A program made the position numbers and the translations under genes. Below are positions 38,106 through 48,540 of a stretch of 64,000 bases of DNA, piece by piece. The notes below the pieces were generated by a model, which saw nothing but the letters and a program-made list of their open reading frames with translations, ran no database searches and was not told the DNA's origin. The first letter of the stretch is position 1; every line of letters starts with the position of its first letter. The stretch comes from Cavia porcellus (Eukaryota > Chordata > Mammalia > Rodentia > Caviidae), in NCBI RefSeq assembly GCF_034190915.1, contig NW_026947485.1:33369519-33433518 (forward strand). Reading direction: 5' to 3'.

Positions 38106-38779
38106 GGTTAAAAACTCTATAAAGTTGCATATTATAAAGAATGCCTCTTAAGCATCTCCTGCCATAGAAAATATTCATTGCATAATGACACGTGTTATCG
38201 TAACACTTCTTCTGACTCTTTGTTATGAATGTCAAACGACATTGTTATCTGATTTATTTCAAAAGTTAATTTTCTTTTGAAAGCAGATAATTAACATAAT
38301 CTTTATAATATAAAAATATTTGTAATGTTTCCCTACATAATTTTCTCATTCAGTACTCCAGAGATATTAGTTAACTACATTCTGTCTTGCATTATTTCCA
38401 ATGAAATATTTGCTATCATTGTTGCCTTTGTTAACTTTATTTAATGTCTTTTTTCTCTGGTTGATTTTTAAGATTCTTCTTTATATCATTTGTGCCAGAT
38501 CATTTAGTTTTAACATACCTTGGCATAATTTTCTTTGTGCTTTCCATGTTTGAGATTTGTTGGGCATTTGAAAACAACTTTCTTTTCTTTGAAATATTTC
38601 TTCACATGCTCCCATGCTCTCTGGGATTTCCCCATTATATACAATACTAATTGGAATTGTCCTGCAGTTCACTGATGAGCTTTGCATTAATTAAATTATT
38701 TTTCCCTTCTGTGTTTTCTATCACTGTGTCTTCAGTTTATTAATCTCTTCTTACATAATCTACAATCTCCTGTAAATCC

Positions 38780-39560
38780 CATCCATTATACACTTGACCA
38801 GAGACACTACAGTTTTTCTTCCTACAATTTCAATTCCAACAGGAGGTTTCATTTTTCCTTTAGCTTCTTAGACATATAGAATATAGTGACAATAAACATT
38901 TACTATCCTTGTCTGTCCATTCTAACATCTGTGTCAGTTCTAGAATAGTTTCAATCAATTGGTTTCTCTCCCTAATATGTGTCACAATCTCCCCCCTCCT
39001 TACGTGCCTGATATCATTTATTAGATGCCAAAAAGTGTGGATTTATGTGTTGAATATTAAAATGTTAGTATACTCGTATAAATAGTCTTGTGTTCAGATC
39101 TGGGACGTGTTTCAGTTACCTGGGAACAGTTTTGTATTTAAGGCATGTTAGGTGGGATCTGAACAGTGTTCATTTTAGGACTAATTACTCTTCACTTCTG
39201 AGTCAAGACACACTGGAGTACTCTACTCAAACCTGTACTATATGAATAGTGAGGTTTTCCAGTCTGAAAGGCAAGAACATGCCTAGTCCCAGGTCTGGGG
39301 TGAGTGTTGGGAAGTTTCCTTCAATCCTTTCAGGTGGTTCTTTCTTCAAATTTTGGTGTTTTCTTACGTGCATGACCTGATTAATACTCAGAAGAAGACT
39401 CAAGAAGAACCTTGGGAGTTGTCTCCATGTGGCTTTCTCCTGCTTCTGTGAACTTCAGATGACTCGCCCTTCTCAGATCCTTAGCTCTGTTTCCTTAATT
39501 TAAGGAGTGTTCCAGACTCTGCTGGATTCCCTATCCCTATTCTATGGACTATCAACTCCA
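38780..39560. mobile_element. Ancient LINE-like fossil (class uncertain)
   Basis: Text such as 'ttgtctgtccattctaacatctgtgtcagttc', 'tagatgccaaaaagtgtgga', 'cagttacctgggaacag', 'gaggttttccagtctg' and 'tttcaggtggttctttc' is a mammal-wide interspersed repeat I recognise by sight. I cannot assign it safely between old L1 and HAL1-type elements. Confidence 0.5.
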
Positions 39561-40512
39561 AGCAACTGCAAAATTTCCATTGTCTTGATAAGCATGACCT
39601 TTGTTTGTCTTAAAATTCACATATATTTTCCAAAATTTAGTCGTTTCAAGTGGGAGGAAGAAAAATCTAGTCCCCATCACTCCAGTTTCAGTCAAAAGCA
39701 GAAGTCTCATTTAGGTTCACAATTATTAAATATTTTCCATATTTAAGTTTTACCAATGTAACAAAATCAATAACTTGCTCAAGGACGTTGGTATCTAAAG
39801 TTTGCTCGATGTTCCACAATCTCACCTGGATTCAGATATTAAAATCTCATATTCCTTGATTTTTAACTTTTAAGTTTTTTGCGACCAAATTAAGGAATCT
39901 GATGAGGTCCATATGTCTTAATTTTAGAAACTTAAAACTGCCCTACAAGACCAGGTACTGCTGTCAGGAGCAACTAATTCTTCAAGGCCAGGTCTAGAAC
40001 ACCTAAGCAGCAGCTGCGCTCTCTTGGCCTCTGTGAAGTCTTCGTTAGCAGCTCATCTTCCAAATAAAAACAACTCCCTCATTTCTCTTTATGTGAGCAC
40101 TACACCCACCAACATGTGGCTTTTTGCATTCATGCTCAGTGTTTTGCTCCAGCATAAACAAGTGTCTTTCCTCTGCTCTGTTTATTCTAAGGTGACCCAA
40201 CCACCTCCTCCAAAGAGATTTCCTATTCTAGTCTATGCTATAGTACAAATGAAAGCATTTAACTTTTAGCACAGTGACGTTTAGCCACCTTTTCCTCTCT
40301 TCACATAATAATGTAGCACAATGCTTAGAGCAGAATCTACAAGTAGATTTAAAATCTCAAGTGTGTATGTTTTCAAATCACTACCTGCCAATGCTTTATG
40401 CTGCTTTTTCCCTGTGACAGCAGCCTTAGTCTAACCATGAGTGCAAACTTGTCCTATAGCTATAGTCCAGCAAAAGGCAGCAAAGTGTTCTTACTCAAAA
40501 CTTAATAAAAGA

Positions 40513-40607
40513 GGGCTGGAGCTCAGCAGTATAAGCACCTGCCTGGCAAGCACATAGTCTTAAACGTGATTCCCAACATGCAAAAAAAAAAAAAAAAAAA
40601 AAAAAAA
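40513..40607 (+). mobile_element. ID-type SINE with short internal deletion
   Basis: 'gggctggagctcagcagtat' lacks the usual 'gattta' before the A box, then reads 'aagcacctgcctggcaagca' and ends in ~27 A. It lies 340 bp upstream of the first visible ITPRID1 exon. Confidence 0.85.
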
Positions 40608-40901
40608 GTACATACATTGTGGTCTTTTATTGTTTTATTAAGGAGTGTGTGTCTCCTGGATTTTTCCCCCAGTAAAGGTTCAATTCAAAACTATAAGGCT
40701 ATTTAGTTTTCAAATAAGTTAGTTCTTCCTTTTTCAGTCCCTATTTTACTCTTTGTATCAGAGTAGTTTTCCACAAAATCTCTGAGGAAAAAAAAATATC
40801 TTTGGAATTTCTTCCTCTATTGTCCTTGGCATTTATGAAAGATCTCTGACATGCCAGGCACATAGCAGGTCTCATCCCTGACCATCCTATGCTCTTGGTA
40901 G

Positions 40902-41051
<150 letters not shown>

Positions 41052-41264
41052 TGACTGCTCACCCCACAGGCCCCACTGCCACTCTCACAGCCACTCTCCC
41101 AACCTAACTGACTCAGAAGGAAGGAGAAACTCTAAGTGCCTACCACAGTAAAAAAGATTTCAAGACTTACGACTTGCAATCAGTGGGGAGGTGGTGATGG
41201 AATTCCAAAACAAAAGGTGCCAGAAACATAAAGTCTTCCTTTCATTTTTATTTTCTTTTGATTT

Positions 41265-41390
41265 TTATGAACAAAGAAAGTAAGGCTCATAGAGAAGAGA
41301 AGCTAGATGAAATAGTCAACAGATAGAGAAACTCGAATTTTGAGTTTGTAACCTTTATGCCCTGACTACTGAAACAATAGTGATATTTAT
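41265..41390 (-). mobile_element. MIR fossil in the short ITPRID1 intron
   Basis: 'aagtaaggctcatagagaag', 'actcgaattttgagtttgta' and 'tgccctgactactga' resemble MIR on the minus strand. It lies in the 428-bp intron between 41027 and 41456. Confidence 0.5.
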
Positions 41391-41455
41391 TGCCTTATAC
41401 TTATTGCTTCCCCCACTTCTTGACTCATGTGCTTTTTCTCTGGTTTCTACTGCAG

Positions 41456-42697
41456 ATGCCTTCCCTGCCAAGCAGCCAGAGTCCTACTGAGAATGGAGAT
41501 AGAAAGCCTTGGGATCAGAGCCACAGCTCAGTGTCATCCCAGGACTGTCAGCCACAGTCCAAAGGGTCTGCTTCCAAGAGCATGGAGAGCTTCTCTTTTT
41601 CAAGCCAAGACTGGAGTGTCTTGGATGAAAAGGCCTCAGCATCTGAGGTGAAGGAAGAGCCTCAGCTTGAGGCCACAGAGGAGCCACCAGAGCTGTTGGT
41701 CCCTGATATGGCCCTTGCCAAGACCCACACTTGGGGAGAACACCAACGGAAAGACAGCCATCTGCAGCAGCCCTTAACAACACATGATGCTGAATATGAT
41801 AGGGATGGAGCCACAGCCATTTCTACATTTGATGGCCCTCTGGGGTCTACCATGACTCACATCACAGAAGAAAAGGAAGGATCTCTGAGGACGGAGGGAG
41901 ATGGGGCAGTACTCATGCAGATGTGCCACTGTGAGTCTCAGAGGTCATGTGGAATTGATCAGACTCAAGACAGGTTCCCTCAAAAGGACCCGGATGTGCC
42001 AAGAGAAGAAGAGAGCAGCAAACTCCATCCTGACATCAGCAACTCTTTGCTGGCACAGCACAGACCACCACAACACATTCCCAGGCCCAGAGAAGTCACA
42101 CCCTATATAACTGACCTTGGTCAAGCACCTGACAAGTCTATTTATCACCTCAATAAGCTAGCTGGGGACGCTGCCACAGACACAAGCGCTGGCTGCGCCA
42201 GGTCTGTGACAACCCAGATGTCCTCCAATCTGGTGTCAGCTGCTCAGAGTGTTGTGGCCTTGGGAATGGATTACAGAACAGATATAGAATGTACTTTGTG
42301 TGACCCTATGACTACAACAAAAGTGAGACAGGGAACAGAAGCAAGACAGGTCAGTGATGTTTCTGTTCAGACTTACACATGTGAATCTGAGCCCTACCAT
42401 TGCTGTGTATCTCCAGGTAACAAAAGCTTCACTCATGGACCCCAGCCCCTCACCAGGTCAGTCTCTCTGGACACAAGTTTTCCTAGTATTGACCCAGTGG
42501 GCACTTGCCCCACCACACCCACTCACTGCTGTATGTGCTGCCATCACCATTTCCACAGTTGTGAGGAGAGATCAAGAACTGGTCCTGCACCCTCTGTGGG
42601 CAGACGCTGGCTGTGTTCACATGCAGAGCACCTGGAAGCAAAGTTCATGAAGACCTTGAGAGTCCTTCAGGACAGGATCGTGAGGGAGCTGTGCTCT
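41456..42697 (+). CDS. ITPRID1: ITPRID1 large central coding exon (414 codons)
   Basis: This 1242-nt phase 0/0 exon has acceptor TGCAG at 41451-41455 and donor GTAAGT at 42698. It starts MPSLPSSQSPTENGDRKPWD, directly following PLPLQ of the previous exon, as in the human protein. The product is low-complexity, Ser/Thr/Glu-rich and probably largely disordered. Conserved islands include TQMSSNLVSAAQ (a motif shared with the ITPRID2/TESPA1 family), HGPQPLTRSVSLD, and a Cys/His cluster HCCMCCHHHFHSC at 42524-42562. The exon ends LQDRIVRELCS. The Met at 41456 is internal, not a start. The open frame runs upstream to 41390 and past the donor to 42760, but those extensions are intronic. Function is inferred from paralogues, and ITPRID1 itself is little characterised. 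Confidence 0.95.
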
Positions 42698-42894
42698 GTA
42701 AGTGTTTTCCTCTGCAATGACAGCGAGGCAGATGCACCAGTGACACCATCACCACCTTAGGGATAAGGCTTGTCTTCCTTCCTGAGTGTGAGATTTCCGA
42801 GCATAAAATTCCACCTTAAATCATGGGAAATATTTTTAGGATGCTTTGTTTACAGTATAGCCTCCTAAGTTTCTTCTTACTTGATGCTCTAATC

Positions 42895-43255
42895 ACCTTT
42901 CAAAGTAAGGAACATAAATTTTATGAGTGATCTTCATTTTACAGAAGGGAAAACAAAGGTATGACACAGTATATTCATACGTCCAAGGTTGTAACCATGA
43001 ATGCACCTGCCTTATCTCCTGTTTGGTCTGACAAGTTCTAGGTCTTAAATTCATTTAACTGTGTAATCTTGCATGGGACATTTAATCTCTCTGGATCTGA
43101 ACTATAAAATATAGACATGGTCCACAACACAGCCATAGGATTGCCTTGAGATTAAATAAAATAAAAATTGTAAAGCATTCCGCACACTCAGATACAGTAC
43201 TTTGCACACTGTCTAGCACAGAGAAAGCTTTCGGTGATATTCATTACATGAGTGT
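42895..43255. mobile_element. Two MIR-type fossils, oppositely oriented
   Basis: 42895-43015 reads antisense ('cattttacagaagggaaaac'). 43020-43255 reads sense ('gtaatcttgcatgggacatt', 'ttgccttgagattaaataaa', 'ctgtctagcacagagaaagc'). They lie 200 bp after the large ITPRID1 exon. Confidence 0.6.
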
Positions 43256-44460
43256 TAACTCTTACTTTCAGTGTTTATTCTTGTTTTATCATGGCTGAGG
43301 TCTTGAATCTAGAGCTTCTCAGGTCCACTTCTGGTGTCACTTGGTCAAGCTTGTTTAAAATGAACATTAGAGTTACAGAGAATTGAATGTCCTCAAACTT
43401 CTTTAGCCCTTGATTAGTAAACAAGTATTTAATGAGTCCTTCCAACTCTGCTCTGCAGCAGTTCTCAAGGTGAGAAATAATCTAGGCTTCCAAGGCTAAC
43501 CACTGGTTAAAATTTGAAACTATCACACCTGAAACTACTAGAATAGATTGTTAAAAGGGACTGAGCACAGAGAGTGTAGGATATGATTTGCTGAATGAAT
43601 ACAATTTAGTTCATGTTGGGTCAGCTTCCTACTTTAATTTCACAAATATGTATTGAGTTATTATGCTAATCATTTTTATCTTTTGCTATTTAATGTTCAG
43701 TTTCATAGACACCATAAATACTTCTTGGATTCTTAAGTGTACCAGCTCTTCCTTCTTTTGTAGATAAGAAAACTAATACTGGTATTTTAGATACCTGTCA
43801 GCTCCTAAATCCAAATTCAAATTCAGATTTGAGAGGTACCAAATTCATTGACACAATACTATGGCAAAGATGTGTGTAATTTAAAATGCCTAAATTTATA
43901 TAAAAGCAATACTAGTATTAGAAAATTATTGTTTAAAAGTAAATCACCGCATGAGCCTTCAAAAATACAGAAATATATAAATGTAATATACATAAAAGGT
44001 GATTACATAAAAGGTAAAATAATTTATATTAAGTGTATTTTATGCTCAGTAATACCCCGTCAATTAATATCGTCATTTTTTTTCAAAATGCAGAAGGACT
44101 AGCCAGTTGGAATGTTTCTAAATCAGCCATGGATGATGTTTGTAATAATAAGATAAAACTCCATTTAGGCACTGAGATGGGTCATATCTAGGGGTATAAT
44201 TCAAAATTTCAGTAAAAGAATGCAGATTAATGTGTAGGCGGAATCCTTCTGGGGTGTGGAAAGACTCAGCTTCGAATCTTGTAGAAGGGTCACATCACCA
44301 TCACCACCATCATGTAGGCAGAAGATCTACTACCCTCATCCCCAGCTGACATTTGGCAATGTTTGAGGACATTTTTAGTTGTCACAACTGGAAGAGGTGT
44401 GTGTGCTACTGGCAAAAAGTGAATAGAGATCAAAGGTGATACTAAACATCCTATGGTTAG

Positions 44461-44550
44461 GGCTGAGAATTTAGCTCAGTGGCCTTACTGCCAGCCTGGC
44501 AAGCATGAGGTCGTAAGTTCGATCCCTGATACCACCAAAAAAAAAAAAAA
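44461..44550 (+). mobile_element. ID-type SINE with target-site duplication
   Basis: Head 'ggctgagaatttagctcagt', B box 'AAGTTCGATCC' and a poly(A) tail. Flanks are ATCCTATGGTTAG (44448-44460) and ATCCTACGGTTAG (44551-44563). It lies in the ITPRID1 intron. Confidence 0.9.
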
Positions 44551-46318
44551 ATCCTACGGTTAGCCCTGTCAAAGAACTATTTGGTCTAAAATGTTAAGTA
44601 TCAGGGTTGAAAAACTCAGGTCTAGGGGAATCATCATTTAAGCAACTTACTTATTTTGCACAGGAAAATATTAGAAATGAAAGATAAGTAGAGAAAGTGA
44701 CATTTTAAAAGACTAATGAGGAAAAAATTAAAACTTAAAAGTAAGTATTTCTGTTTTCATCATGAAAATCAGGTGTTTGGTCTAATATATTAATATATAG
44801 TTTAAAGAGAGATTATTTTGCTAATTTATATTTTAAGATAAGCTTTACAAAGACATGAGTTAAATTATATTTATTTTATAATAATAAAATATCTAGTCAA
44901 AACTCTGTTAAAAACTTCAGAAGGAATGGTTCTTGTAGACATATCCAATGTCATTCTTTTAGAGTAAATTCTGAAGACATTTATTCCACATGAAGAGAGT
45001 ATCTGCTTTCTGTTCACATCATCCTTCCTAAAGACAATGTAAATCTTATGTTTGGTTAAGAAGAGAAATAACATGAATCAATAGACTGAAGAGCTACAAG
45101 TTTATTGCATCAAGTTATCTTTGGTGAACATCATCACTTAATTTATAATTTTGTATTGTAAGCAGATATCTATGATAGCAAATATTCAATTAGACTATCA
45201 TTCATTCAGTGACATGACCACAAGTTAAAATACAAAGGAAGAACCTAAAGTTTTCTAAATGAAAAAAAAAAAAAAAAAGAAAGAAAGAAAGCAAAAGGGA
45301 TAACAGCTGCCCAGGGCACAATGTGTCCTACTCAAGGATGCCATTTGATATGATTGGATACCTGCTACAAATCAATGCAGGTAAAGGGTGCTCCAGGGTC
45401 TAGAAAGACAAGGAACCTGACTATTAGTGCCAAGAGGAGTCTACTCTACTGGGCAAACCGTGGCATCCAGAGAGATTGGCAGATCAATTATTACAGCCTA
45501 GTCACACCATTACTAGAAAAGACGAGTGGTTATATTAGGTACTGACATTTGGAGGAGCATAGTTCTGAGGAATAAACAAGCAAATAAGTGTCGTGTCTGG
45601 AAGGAGATGAACAGGCAGGGAGATAGGACTGCAGCTTCTAGCAGGCATCCAGGCTGGGAAGAGTAAGAGACATTCTTGGGGAAACTCAGGCACAGGAGCC
45701 CAGAGCTGGGTGCAAGGTAAGGACCTTGTTTAGAATAAAGGCAGAAGACTAAAAATGAGCCAGCTCCAGCTACAGCCCTGACTGTAGACCCAGGGCTGCT
45801 GTCCCCTTCTGCTTATTTCAAGGAAATGAGAGACCTTTAAGAAAGGCAATGGGCCTACATAGTCCGAGCTGTGTGGAAGGATATGACTTCTGAAAATAAT
45901 GTTCTTCCTAATTTGACATTATGACACACCCGCACATAGGTAGAAAAGAGAGAAGTTGGTGGCCCATTATGCACAGCATTGAGCCTCAGACTTGCTTGTA
46001 GATTTTAAATACGTAGGTAATTGAATAGTTGTAGGTGCCACCATTCAATGGCCACTGCACTTGTCTCATAGTTATTAAGGCTTCCCTTATCTTAGAATTT
46101 GCAATTATATAAAAAGATAATTTTGCATTCATTTATTTTGGCATTATACACTGCTGAAGTGGTTATTGTATAGAGTTTTACTAGATGATAATGTTTTTCT
46201 GTTTATTTAGACCCAAGGAAGTAGAAGCATACATTCAAAAGAAACAATCAAGACATAAATGTAGGGACACATGCATATTTACACTTTTCCAAGGCATACA
46301 CACAGGCATGGATTTCAT

Positions 46319-46365
<47 letters not shown>
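46319..46365. repeat. (CA)n microsatellite
   Basis: About 23 CA units in the ITPRID1 intron, with shorter CA stretches on both sides to 46386. Confidence 0.97.
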
Positions 46366-46368
<3 letters not shown>

Positions 46369-46847
46369 GCACACATGCACACACACAGAAAAACAAGTGA
46401 AAATAATTTTGTTTCCCCATAAGCAGAGGCTACTTAAAGAAGAGAGAAAAAAATGCAGTACATGTAGAAACATCTACTATATGTGGCCCTGGAATTATAA
46501 AGTATGAAAAATATTCAGAAAAAAGATAAAATTAAATGCTATATGCTAACTGGGGTTAATAAAAAATGTAGAAAAGATGTCTTGGACTATAGACCAACAT
46601 GTATATCATCTTATATATGACAATAGGTATTCTAAGCAGAGTTAATTAAGATTAAACAATTTTAGATAAAGGAGTTGACTAAGAAAAACATCTCCACCTC
46701 CATGGCAACACTGCAGAGAAATACCCCACTATTTTTGTGTTTTTTGAGGATTAACACATATTAAGAGAAAGGTATCTTGATGATTAAATTCTTACATATA
46801 AGTGAATTTTTCATGATAATTTAATTCAAGAATTGACTTTCTAAGCT

Positions 46848-47117
46848 GGGTGTTGTGGCTCATGACTATAATCCCAGCATGCTGGAGGCTAAGGCAAAAG
46901 GATCATTGCATGTTCAAGACCAGCCTGGGTAGGGCTGGGGTTTAGCTCAGCGGCATAAGCGCTTGCCTTGCAAGTGTACGGTCGTGAGTTCGATCCCTGG
47001 TACCAATAAAAACGAAAAAAAAAAAAAAAAAAGAAAAAGACCAGCCTGGGCTACAAAGTGTGCTCAAAGCCAACCTGAACTACATAGCAAGATTCTATCT
47101 CAAAAAAACAAACAACC
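46848..47117 (+). mobile_element. B1 SINE, interrupted by the ID SINE at 46930-47036
   Basis: The 7SL-derived text 'gctgggtgttgtggctcatg', 'taatcccagcatgctggagg' and 'caagaccagcctggg' resumes after the insertion with 'ctacaaagtgtgctcaaagcc', which includes the internal B1 duplication. It ends 'ctatctcaaaaaaaca'. Confidence 0.92.
46930..47036 (+). mobile_element. Young ID-type SINE nested inside a B1
   Basis: A box AGCTCAGCGG (46944-46953), B box GAGTTCGATCC (46986-46996) and tail 'aaaacgaaaaaa...'. It splits a B1 element and duplicates AAGACCAGCCTGGG (46916-46929 and 47037-47050) perfectly. Both pol III promoter boxes are intact, so this is one of the least decayed SINEs here. Confidence 0.95.
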
Positions 47118-47312
47118 AAAAAAGAATTTACCTGTGATATAATTGAATATATGTGTATGCAAATTCTTCAGAATGATTTATTAATTCAAAAAGAGGTAAT
47201 ACAAAAACAAAAATCTTTCCAGAAAATAATAATGAGCTATTTCAGAAACAAGACTTCTGAATGTTAGAAAATTCTTCTATAGTATTGGTGTTTGGCATTT
47301 AAAGATAAAGAA

Positions 47313-47328
47313 AAGTATGTAAATTTTT
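47313..47328. repeat. Left target-site duplication of the young L1
   Basis: AAGTATGTAAATTTTT, identical to 54609-54624. It directly abuts the element's poly(A) tail (T-run), so the last T residues are ambiguous. Confidence 0.93.
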
Positions 47329-47350
47329 TTTTCTTTTTTTTTTTTTTTTT

Positions 47351-48540
47351 ATTTAAGAGGAAAAAGAGAGAAACACAAAACAAACCAAAGCGGCGTAAGG
47401 GTACACGCAATACAGAACTACAAAACAAAACAAAACAAAACAAAACAAAAAACCATAACAGTAAGAAATTACCTGCTAGTAGATTACACACTATTTTCTT
47501 GAAAATAGTTCCTCAAATCACAGTATCAAAGAACACAAGGTGGACATTCAAACAGGGAGACTGCAAACAGCTGTGTTCAATGTTCCAAAAACATTGATAA
47601 AGTCAGCTACTTAACACCCCCAAACACACTTGCTGTTATATCCGTTAGAGCTCTTTTTCTTTTTTTTTTTTCCCTCTCTTTTTTACAACAAAATTTACAC
47701 ATCTTGGATTTTATTACTCCTTAGTGCTTATTACTTTCTTTGGGGGGGGGGGGAAGAATACAGTCAAATATGGCAAAACAAAGCTGTCAGTCAATACCAA
47801 GGATAGACATAGCACATGGTGTAGAACAGAGTACAAGTTTATCAACAATGGTTATCAACGTTGTCCCTTGTTTCCTTAAAAAGAATTGTCTATCTTATTA
47901 GATATTATAAAGTTGGACAAAACAGTAGAGAACAAGACCAATAAAACTTAGGCATTGTAAACATTACAGGACTTCCAAAGAAGACAATAGTCAAACCAGA
48001 ATGGGTATCTTAGTGAATCTTATTGTCTTCAAAGTAGTTGCCTATGTCTTCAAACTTGATACTATCATATAGAATGGAACAGAGTCTAATCAGTCAAAAC
48101 AAGATCGTGGGAGTACTACAGGACTTCAAAACAAGTTAATAGGAAATCGAAAAGAGTTACTATTTATATATCCTAATTTTTTTGAATTTTTTCTTTAATT
48201 AAGAGAAACATAAGAAATGACTAAATAATTTTTTTTGAAACAATAAGGGGGAGATTGAGATAAAACAGGACATAACAATATAACAATAGAGGTTACAGCA
48301 TGACTGTTTCAATAACCTAGTACTTCACCACCTTATAACCTGACTTAATAGTAGTTACCATAGTGTCTTTTTCCTTGAAATATTTGGGTAAAACTTCATA
48401 TACTCTAGCTTCAAATATTTTCATATCAAGAAGCCCAGAATAAAGCCTTTCTAATTAATGAGTGAAAACTTTATAAGGCTTCAAGGCCACCTAATGGGGA
48501 ATCATGATTACCACATATTTTTATATATTTGAATCATTAC
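47351..48540 (-). other. 3' UTR of the young L1
   Basis: This stretch of ~1.19 kb lies between the ORF2 stop and the poly(A) tail. On the + strand it carries a run of 12 G (47742-47753) and loosely repeated modules of about 170-230 bp recognisable by 'ggcttcaaggc/ggacttcaaa' and 'accatagtgtctt'. The same modules occur in the L1 tails at 14150-14600 and 37380-38000. Confidence 0.8.

Noticed and set aside
42698..42760. Open frame continuing past the end of the large ITPRID1 exon for 20 codons
   Set aside because: A strong GTAAGT donor sits at 42698 and the next exon joins in phase. The extension looks intronic and would appear only if the intron were retained.
46235..46507. His/Thr-rich and Cys/Val-rich open frames
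   Set aside because: Translations of the (CA)n microsatellite.
46930..47036. Functional tRNA genes at the tRNA-like heads (also 9.6, 36.0, 40.5 and 44.5 kb)
   Set aside because: The 3' halves do not close a cloverleaf, and the sequences carry A-rich tails and target-site duplications. They are SINEs.
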